NCBI RefSeq assembly: GCF_036002505.1
Contig: NZ_DASYTH010000297.1
Span: 13,748-77,747, forward strand
DNA: 64,000 nucleotides
Direction of reading: 5' to 3'
From: DASYTH01 sp036002505
GTDB lineage: Bacteria > Actinomycetota > Actinomycetes > Mycobacteriales > Pseudonocardiaceae
Within the stretch, counting starts at the first letter, position 1. Each line of letters starts with the position of its first letter. Under the pieces are notes generated by a model. That model ran no database searches. It was not told the DNA's origin and worked only from the letters and a program-made list of their open reading frames with translations. The position numbers and the translations under genes are program-made. This document shows, one piece after another, positions 58,062 to 64,000 of this stretch.

Positions 58062-58649
58062 ATGATGCTGACCATGCGTGACGATCCGACGGTGGTGGCG
58101 CTGGTGGAGCGGGCCCGGGACGGGGACCGGCGTGCCTGGGACGAGATCGTGGCGCGGTACGCGACGCTGGTGTGGTCGGTGTGCCGGCGGTACGGGCTCA
58201 CCGGGAGCGATGCGGAGGATGTCGGGGCCAGCGTGTGGTTGCGGCTGGTCGAGCGGCTCGGGTCGATCCGGGAGCCGGCGGCGCTGCCCGGGTGGATCGC
58301 CACGACCACCCGGCGGGAGTGCCTGCAGGCGTTGCGGACGGGCCGGCGGCAGATTCCGGTGGAGGACGACGAGTTTCCGGACGAGGAGGGCGCGGCGTCC
58401 GACGAGTGGCTGCTCGAGCAGGAGCGGCACATCGCACTGCGGCTGGCGTTCGCCGGGATTTCCGAGCGGTGCCGGCGGCTGCTGTCGATGCTGTTCGCCG
58501 ACCCGCCCGCGCCGTATGTGGAGATCGCGGACACCCTGGGGATGACCGTCGGCGGCATCGGGCCGACCCGGATGCGCTGCCTCGAGCGGCTGCGCGATCG
58601 TCCGGAGTTGGTGGCGCTCCGGCCGACCGCCCCGACCAGCGGGAGATGA
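58062..58649 (+). CDS. ECF RNA polymerase sigma factor
   Basis: 195 residues. Region 2 (about 15-80) runs from ARDGDRRAWDEIVARYATLVWSVCRRYGLTGSDAEDV to WLRLVERLGSIREPAALPGWIATTTRRECLQ; region 4 (about 125-180) has AFAGISERCRRLLSMLFADPPAPYVEIADTLGMTVGGIGPTRMRCLERLR. Start ATG at 58062, with GGAGAG 11 bases upstream; MRDDPT at 58074 may be the real start. Its stop overlaps the following ATG (ATGA). No classical anti-sigma factor is adjacent; the coupled downstream protein takes that place. Confidence 0.9.
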   Translation: MMLTMRDDPTVVALVERARDGDRRAWDEIVARYATLVWSVCRRYGLTGSDAEDVGASVWLRLVERLGSIREPAALPGWIATTTRRECLQALRTGRRQIPVEDDEFPDEEGAASDEWLLEQERHIALRLAFAGISERCRRLLSMLFADPPAPYVEIADTLGMTVGGIGPTRMRCLERLRDRPELVALRPTAPTSGR

Positions 58650-59122
58650 GCGCCATGGCGACCGGGTGGGACAGTGACGAGCGGCTGCTTGCCGACCTCG
58701 GGGCGGCGCTGCGGGCCGAGCGCGAGGTGCCGGAGCGGTTCCTGGAGATCGGCCGGGAGGCGTTCGCCTGGTACGACGTGGACGCCGAGCTGGCGGCGCT
58801 GACGTTCGACTCGGCGACCGCGCCGGCCGGCACCCGGGCCGAGACCGCCACGCTGCGCGCGCTGACCTTCGCGGCCAGGAGGCTGACCATCGAGCTGGAG
58901 GTGACCGCCGGCGCGCTGGTCGGCCAGGTGGTGCCGCCCCAGCCGGGTGAGCTGGAGGTGCAGCCGCGCGAGGGCGAGACCCGCACGGTGCCCGTCGACG
59001 AGGTCGGCTGGTTCGCCATCCGCCCGCGCCCGGCCGGCCTGTTCCGCCTGCACCTGCACACCGCCGAGAGCGACGTTCTCACCGAGTGGATGAGCACGCG
59101 AGTCCCCGGTTCCAGCGCATGA
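58646..59122 (+). CDS. Conserved hypothetical protein coupled to the ECF sigma factor
   Basis: 158-residue soluble protein starting at the ATG overlapping the sigma stop. Segments DSDERLLADLGAALRAEREVPERFLEIGREAFAWYDVDAELAALTFDSA and PVDEVGWFAIRPRPAGLFRLHLHTAESDVLTEW are features I associate with a frequently sigma-linked actinobacterial family of unknown function. No membrane segment or zinc finger, so it is not a standard anti-sigma factor. It may modulate the sigma factor or sense a ligand with its C-terminal beta-sandwich-like half. Its last codons contain one copy of the 59095-59195 repeat. Confidence 0.6.
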   Translation: MSAMATGWDSDERLLADLGAALRAEREVPERFLEIGREAFAWYDVDAELAALTFDSATAPAGTRAETATLRALTFAARRLTIELEVTAGALVGQVVPPQPGELEVQPREGETRTVPVDEVGWFAIRPRPAGLFRLHLHTAESDVLTEWMSTRVPGSSA

Positions 59123-59195
59123 GTTCGTAGTTCGGAACGTGGAACTCGCGTGCCTGAAACGGGGACTCGCGTGCCTGAAGTGGGGACTCGCGGGG
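59095..59195. repeat. 21-bp-period GGGACTCGCG repeats with one inverted copy
   Basis: GG(A/G)ACTCGCG occurs at 59141, 59162 and 59183, a strict 21-bp period, joined by GTGCCTGAA. The inverted copy CACGCGAGTCCCC lies at 59095-59107 inside the 3' end of the preceding gene. The architecture matches the arrays at 1982 and 32922 although the sequences differ. Confidence 0.8.
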
Positions 59196-59426
59196 TCAGG
59201 GGGTGGGTGGGGTGGGCAGGCCGAGGTCGTCGAGGGCGCAGCGGAGGGCGTGCAGGGCGTGGTAGGTGCGGGTGCGGACGGTGCCGGCGGGGACGCCGAG
59301 CTGCTCCGCGGCGTCCACAATGGACAGACCGCGGTAGTAGACCTGCGCGAGCACCGCCCGGTCCTCCGCGGTCAGTCGCGCCAGGGCCTGACGCATGGCG
59401 TGGGCCTGCGCGGTCTCGTCGTTCAC
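59196..59426 (-). CDS. Sigma-70 region 4-only protein
   Basis: 76 residues from a GTG at 59426: ALARLTAEDRAVLAQVYYRGLSIVDAAEQLGVPAGTVRTRTYHALHALRCAL is a clear sigma region 4 helix-turn-helix of SigK/ECF type, but region 2 is missing. A stop codon is in frame just upstream and no region 2 is visible in other frames, so it is either a stand-alone HTH protein or a remnant. It ends LGLPTPPTP. May compete at -35 elements or with sigma factors. Convergent with the ECF operon. Confidence 0.65.
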   Translation of the reverse strand: MNDETAQAHAMRQALARLTAEDRAVLAQVYYRGLSIVDAAEQLGVPAGTVRTRTYHALHALRCALDDLGLPTPPTP

Positions 59427-59482
59427 CGAGGCGTCACCCTATTGGGTCGCAGCCGGGCGCGGGATGACGGATGATGTACGGC

Positions 59483-59517
59483 ACGGGAGCGACACACCTC
59501 GCATGTGCCGCTCCCGT
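59483..59517. terminator. Hairpin in intergenic region
   Basis: ACGGGAGCG (59483-59491) pairs with CGCTCCCGT (59509-59517), 17-nt loop. Role unclear: about 57 bp upstream of the sigma-4 gene start on the minus strand. Confidence 0.4.
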
Positions 59518-59864
59518 CCGTTCCCCGGCGACCCCTGCAATCACCGGGCGCCCACAGTGCCCCTTCGGGCAACGGGAGTCATTAAGCCACAACAGGTGTG
59601 CGCGCGCCAATCCGCCATCTCGGTGAGACCCGGCGCACATGTTGGCGATTGGTCAATTGTTCAGACAACGACTGATTTTCTTTGGTCCATTTCTCGTCCG
59701 GCGTGGAAATTGTTGCGGCCCGGAGCGTGATCGCGCCCAAGGACGCCGCCGGCACTCTCGGTACGCGGGTGCTCACGCAGCGAGGTGAGTGCTCGGACGG
59801 GGCGGGCGCGTGGCCGCCGGTCCGGTGGATCACCGCGGCCACGCTGTCTGGGAAAAATTCGTCC

Positions 59865-59908
59865 CCTATTCGGTGTAACGTTTTCGCGGCACCGAGAATA
59901 GGTTGACA
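59865..59908 (+). promoter_or_regulatory. Imperfect dyad abutting a TTGACA -35-like box
   Basis: CCTATTCGGTG (59865-59875) and CACCGAGAATAGG (59890-59902) are complementary apart from a 2-base bulge; TTGACA follows directly at 59903-59908. The -10 is weak (TTGATC after 16 bp). A plausible operator/promoter for the beta-propeller gene, with a leader of about 120 nt. Confidence 0.4.
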
Positions 59909-60057
59909 TATTGCGTTCCATGCATTGATCCGGTTCGTTCCCGGTGTCTGCTTCCAGCCCAACGGCCCTGGGAACAACTGCCGTCGAACGGCGTCTTGTG
60001 CGCGCGTTGATCAGGAGGGAAACTCCGGCGGTCCCCTCCGGCGACCTGGGAGTTCTC

Positions 60058-63000
60058 ATGGTGCGCTCGCGTCTTCGTACCCGCTTTCTGCTTGCCGCGG
60101 CGGTGACCTTGGTGTTGCCGCTCGTATCCGTAGTGTCGCCGGCGCAGGCCGATCCACCGCCCGACGACACCCCCGTTCTGCTGCACCCGAAAGGCGAGCA
60201 CGAGGACGGCTCCGACGAGAACGAGAGCTTCGACAAGCTCCGCGACGCCTATTACTGGAGCCGCCTGCTGGCCGGTGACGAGGAGATCTCCCTGGACAAG
60301 GCCTCGACGCTGCGCTCCCAGGCGGCGAACAAGGCCTCCACGATGAGCACCGCCGAGTCGAGCTCCCCGTACGGCGGCCACTGGCAGAGCGTCGGCCCCG
60401 ACCCGATCGTCCAGGTGGCACGAACCACCAACACGTTCGAGGCGGTGTCCGGCCGCATCGGCGCGCTCGCCATGCGCAGCGACGGCTCGATCATCCTCGG
60501 CGCCGCGCAGGGCGGCATCTGGACCTACGACCCGCCGACCGGGACCTGGATCTCCCGCACCGAGGACTCCGACACCCAGTCCATCGGCGCGCTGGCCGTC
60601 GCGCCGAGCAACGACCGGATCGTCTACGCCGGCACCGGCGAGGGTGCGCTGTCCGGCGACAGCTACTTCGGCGACGGCGTGTGGCGCTCGACCGACGGCG
60701 GCGAGACCTGGACCCACGTGTCCAGCCAGTTCGCTGGCCAGGCCACCTCGTCCATCGTGGTCGACCCGAACAACTCCAGCCACGTGTACCTGGCCAACCT
60801 CCGCGGCCGCGGCGGCGTCCGGCGCACCACCCACCCGTCCCAGGCCTTCTTCGGCATCTGGGAGTCCCGGGACGCCGGCCGGCACTGGAGCCTGCTCAAG
60901 GGCACCCAGGACGAGCTGCACGGCGCCACCGACCTGGTGATGGATCCGCGCAACCCCAACGTTCTGCTCGCCTCGTTCTGGGGTGACGGGATCTACCGCT
61001 CCACCGACGGCGGCCAGCACTGGGCCAGCGCCCTGGGCAACCTGCCGGCCGGCAACTTCCTCGAGGGCGGCACCCGGTTCTCGCTCGGCCTGTCGCACCC
61101 GGCCGGCGACGCGAACGCCACGCTGTACACCGGATTCGACTACTTCGACCTGAGCGACACCCACCACGATGCGCGGATCTGGAAGTCCACCGACTACGGC
61201 GAGCACTGGACCGTGACGCCGAACGGCACCGGCACCGACTCCGTGCTCGCCTACTGCGGCACGCAGTGCTTCTACGACAACGTGGTCAAGCCTGACCCGA
61301 ACAACGCCAACATCGTCTACGCGCTGGGTGTCTACGGCTACAACAACAGCCCGCAGTCCGGCGGCGTCTACCGGTCCACCGACGGCGGCGCCACCTGGAA
61401 GAACCTGGGCTACGACCTGCACCCGGACTTCCACGCGATCGCCTTCGAGCCGGACAACTCCCAGCACATCGTGGTCGGAAACGACGGCGGCGTCTGGCAG
61501 TCGTTCACCGGCGGCGGGCGTAACGGCGCCGGCGAGCCGCTTTCCGCCGCGCAGTGGGAGAACCTCAACGGCCAGGTCAACCCGACCACCGGCGCGCTGA
61601 TCCACTCCACCGGCCTGCGGATCACGCAGTTCACCAGCATCGCCACCGTGCCGACGGTGCCCGGCCAGTACTGGGGCGGCACCCAGGACAACGGCACGCT
61701 GCGCAAGTCGCTGGCCAACGACCGGTGGTTCGACCAGGCCAGCGGGGACGGCGGCCAGGTCATCGTGGACCAGACCAACGTGAACCCGGTCAACCCCAAC
61801 GTGCCCTCGTACGTGTTCGGCACGTTCTTCGGCATCTCGCCGTACCGGTACAACCCGACCTCGGTGAGCACGTTCTTCGGCAACGAGCCGATCGACGGCG
61901 GCATCAACATGTCCGACCGCGCCGAGTTCTACGTGCCGTGGGTGCAGAACCGGGCCAACCCCAACCAGATGTTCCTCGGTACCTACCGGCTCTACCGCAG
62001 CGACAACGCGGAGACGCCGTCGGCCGCCGACGTGAAGTGGGACATCATCAGCCCGGACCTGTCCACCGGCTGCACGGGCTCGGCCCCCAACGGCGCGCGC
62101 GGCTGCTTCATCAGCTCCATCGGCGTCTCCGAGGGCGGCACCGGCGTCTACGTCGGCACCGACGACGGCGTGATGTCGGTGAGCCCGAACGCGACAACCG
62201 CCGAGCACCCGACCTGGACCCGGGTCGGCCAGGGCCAGCTGCCGAACCGTCCGGCCACCCAGATCGCGGTGGACCGCTCGAACTGGCGGATCGCCTACGC
62301 GGCCTACGCCGGGTTCGGCGCGGCCACGCCGTCCAACACCGGGCACGTGTTCAAGACCACGGACGGCGGGCAGACCTGGACGAACATCACCGGCGGCCTG
62401 CCGGACGTCCCGGTCAACTCGATCATCCTCGACCCATCCGACCCGAACCTGCTCTACGCCGGCACCGACGTCGGCACGTTCGTCACCACCAACGCCGGCC
62501 GGACCTGGCTGCGGCTGGGCAACTCGATGCCGAAGGTGGCCACCTGGCAGCTCGACTACGACCCGGCGCACGCCGTGCTGGCCGCCGGCACGCACGGCCG
62601 CGGTGCCTACACGCTGGACACCTCGGTGAACACCCCGGCGCTCGTCGTGTCCACTTCGGACGCCGGCACGCCGGTCGGCCCGGGCGCCGACGTGCACTAC
62701 TCCGTCAAGTTGCGCAACATCGGCAACTGGGTGGCCACCGGAGTGAACATCACCGTGCCGATCCCGCAGAACACCGCGTTCGTCTCCGCGGGCCAGGACG
62801 GTGCGCTCCGCAACGGCAAGGTGCGCTGGGACTTCCTGGAGGTGCCGGCGGGCGGCAGCACCACGGTCGACTTCACCGCGCGCATCTCGCCGAACCTGCC
62901 CGGCACGGTCACCGAGATCGTCAGTGACGGCGTGGTGGTCAAGTCCGGCCAGGGCCCGGGCACGACCGGCAGCCCGCACGCCACGCCGATCTCGCCGGCG

Positions 63001-63969
63001 CACGCGGTCACCGTGTCGGCCGCGAGCACCACGGACGGCGCCCGGGTCGGCACCGACGTGTCCTACCCGGTGCACCTGAGCAACCGCGGCTTCCAGGCGG
63101 ACAGCTACACGCTGGCCACGGCCGGCTCCTGGCCGGCGGCCACGTACGACGCGTCGTGCAGCACCCCGCTGTCGGTGACCCCGACGGTGGCCTCGGGTGC
63201 CGCTGCGGACGTCTGCGTGAAGGTGAGCGTGCCGGCGGGCGCGGCCAACGAGGCGCGCAACGACACCACGCTGACCGTGAAGTCGTCCGCGGATCCCGCG
63301 GTCGGCGGGACGGCGACGCTGACCTCCATCGCGGTGGCGGTCGACACGCTGCTCATCGACGGGGACCTGGACATCCCGGACGTCTCGGGGCTCTACCGGG
63401 ATGCGTTGTCCGCCAACAGCACACCGTTCAGCTACTGGGATCTGACCGCGGATCCGGTGCTGCCACGCAACTACGTCAACGCGCACCACAGCGTGGTCTT
63501 CTTCACCGGCAACCAGTATCCGGCCCCGGTCACCCCGTACGAGCCGCAGCTCAAGGCGTTCCTCGACGGCGGCGGGCGGCTGCTCATGTCCGGCCAGGAC
63601 ATCCTGGACCAGAGCGCCGGCACCACCGCGTTCGTCCGCGACTACCTGCACATCAACTGGGACGGCACGGAGAACCAGAACGACAAGCCGACCGCAGCCG
63701 TGCACAGCGTCGCGGGCAACCCGGTGAGCGACGGCATCGGCACGGTGCCGCTCGACCACAACGTCCTCGGCGCGTTCTTCGAGGACCAGGTCACCCCGAT
63801 CGCGCCGGCCACCCCCGCGTTCACCGACGACTCGGGCGCGGCCAACGCGCTCACCGTCACGGCCGGCTCCTACAAGGTGGTGTTCCTGGCCTTCCCGCTC
63901 GAGGCCTACGGCACCGCCGCGCAGAAGGCCGACCTGGTGAAGCGGGCGTTCATCTACTTCGGTAGCTGA
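60058..63969 (+). CDS. Large secreted VPS10/BNR beta-propeller protein with DUF11-like and C-terminal domains
   Basis: 1303 residues from the ATG at 60058, five bases after GGGAG. Signal peptide about 1-31 (ends AQA). Residues about 80-860 contain many sortilin/GH74-like propeller motifs (RSTDGGETW, ESRDAGRHW, RSTDGGQHW, KSTDYGEHW, RSTDGGATW, KTTDGGQTW, TTNAGRTW). The catalytic Asp motifs of true GH74 enzymes are not seen. A DUF11-like repeat (about 865-970, SVKLRNIGNWVATGVNITVPIP), another beta-sandwich (about 980-1090) and a ThuA/glutamine-amidotransferase-like Rossmann domain (about 1095-1303, FLDGGGRLLMSGQDILDQ) follow. Probably a surface or extracellular protein; function unknown. Confidence 0.8.
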   Translation: MVRSRLRTRFLLAAAVTLVLPLVSVVSPAQADPPPDDTPVLLHPKGEHEDGSDENESFDKLRDAYYWSRLLAGDEEISLDKASTLRSQAANKASTMSTAESSSPYGGHWQSVGPDPIVQVARTTNTFEAVSGRIGALAMRSDGSIILGAAQGGIWTYDPPTGTWISRTEDSDTQSIGALAVAPSNDRIVYAGTGEGALSGDSYFGDGVWRSTDGGETWTHVSSQFAGQATSSIVVDPNNSSHVYLANLRGRGGVRRTTHPSQAFFGIWESRDAGRHWSLLKGTQDELHGATDLVMDPRNPNVLLASFWGDGIYRSTDGGQHWASALGNLPAGNFLEGGTRFSLGLSHPAGDANATLYTGFDYFDLSDTHHDARIWKSTDYGEHWTVTPNGTGTDSVLAYCGTQCFYDNVVKPDPNNANIVYALGVYGYNNSPQSGGVYRSTDGGATWKNLGYDLHPDFHAIAFEPDNSQHIVVGNDGGVWQSFTGGGRNGAGEPLSAAQWENLNGQVNPTTGALIHSTGLRITQFTSIATVPTVPGQYWGGTQDNGTLRKSLANDRWFDQASGDGGQVIVDQTNVNPVNPNVPSYVFGTFFGISPYRYNPTSVSTFFGNEPIDGGINMSDRAEFYVPWVQNRANPNQMFLGTYRLYRSDNAETPSAADVKWDIISPDLSTGCTGSAPNGARGCFISSIGVSEGGTGVYVGTDDGVMSVSPNATTAEHPTWTRVGQGQLPNRPATQIAVDRSNWRIAYAAYAGFGAATPSNTGHVFKTTDGGQTWTNITGGLPDVPVNSIILDPSDPNLLYAGTDVGTFVTTNAGRTWLRLGNSMPKVATWQLDYDPAHAVLAAGTHGRGAYTLDTSVNTPALVVSTSDAGTPVGPGADVHYSVKLRNIGNWVATGVNITVPIPQNTAFVSAGQDGALRNGKVRWDFLEVPAGGSTTVDFTARISPNLPGTVTEIVSDGVVVKSGQGPGTTGSPHATPISPAHAVTVSAASTTDGARVGTDVSYPVHLSNRGFQADSYTLATAGSWPAATYDASCSTPLSVTPTVASGAAADVCVKVSVPAGAANEARNDTTLTVKSSADPAVGGTATLTSIAVAVDTLLIDGDLDIPDVSGLYRDALSANSTPFSYWDLTADPVLPRNYVNAHHSVVFFTGNQYPAPVTPYEPQLKAFLDGGGRLLMSGQDILDQSAGTTAFVRDYLHINWDGTENQNDKPTAAVHSVAGNPVSDGIGTVPLDHNVLGAFFEDQVTPIAPATPAFTDDSGAANALTVTAGSYKVVFLAFPLEAYGTAAQKADLVKRAFIYFGS

Positions 63970-64000
63970 GCCGAGCAGAAGAAGGGGTGCGCGGGCGGGT

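Larger units (their letters stand above)
59427..60057. other. 631-bp intergenic region
   Basis: No convincing gene; the ORFs here have no ribosome sites and are Arg/Pro-rich or low-quality. GC falls between about 59640 and 59940. It contains the hairpin at 59483-59517 and the dyad with TTGACA at 59865-59908 and must hold the promoter for the following large secreted protein and perhaps the sigma-4 gene. Confidence 0.5.

Overview
This 64-kb window is high-GC DNA with actinomycete-style genes: many GTG starts, Tat and Sec exported enzymes, ECF sigma factors, PadR, ROK and P450 genes. Intergenic hairpins built on AAGGCGGCCTT or GAATGC(G/A)(T/G)C cores remind me of Pseudonocardiales (Amycolatopsis, Lentzea, Saccharothrix and relatives), but that assignment is from memory and is an inference. 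No tRNA, rRNA, CRISPR array, transposase or integrase was seen.

Region 1 (1-21,300) is a plant-polysaccharide degradation island. In order it encodes a GH6 cellulase, an AA10 lytic polysaccharide monooxygenase (the only minus-strand member), a GH48 cellobiohydrolase, a GH9 cellulase with CBM3c, a GH5 endoglucanase, a GH5 subfamily 7 type mannanase, a GH74 xyloglucanase and three tandem GH10 xylanases. Every enzyme is secreted and carries a CBM2 cellulose-binding module, although that module is wrecked in the third xylanase. Four exact copies of the CelR/CebR operator TGGGAGCGCTCCCA lie before GH6 and around the LPMO/GH48 divergent promoter; one is inside the GH48 signal-peptide codons. Together the set covers exo- and endo-cellulose attack, oxidative cleavage and hemicellulose stripping.

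Region 2 (21,300-40,900) is mixed: two Tat-exported proteins (an animal-type haem peroxidase and a DUF7405-like protein), a DoxX-like membrane protein, a PadR-ABC transporter operon with a perfect 24-bp palindrome touching the PadR start, a methyltransferase, a secreted phosphoesterase, a P450, a sialidase-fold secreted protein, DUF202, a sigma factor with a fused zinc-finger and low-complexity tail, a flavin-dependent halogenase and a CPA2-type antiporter.

Region 3 (41,000-51,700) is the most unusual part. A tight operon encodes a nucleotide-cyclase-like/VMAP-C fusion, a MoxR AAA ATPase, and a vWA-like/NB-ARC/TPR giant matching the FxSxx-COOH-system TPR protein. It converges on, and overlaps by 12 bp, a minus-strand set: a Crp/Fnr regulator, two tiny related acidic peptides not previously obvious as genes, and a standalone HExxH peptide-modification enzyme. 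I read this as an NTP-driven signalling or conflict system controlling a modified peptide (RiPP-like).

Region 4 (51,700-64,000) holds a small membrane protein, an overlapping ROK regulator-xylA pair (linking back to xylan use), a small FN3 secreted protein, a cyclase/TPP-enzyme pair, an ECF sigma factor with its partner, a sigma-region-4-only protein, and a 1303-residue secreted beta-propeller protein. Three unrelated gene ends carry arrays of 21-bp-period repeats in opposing orientations.
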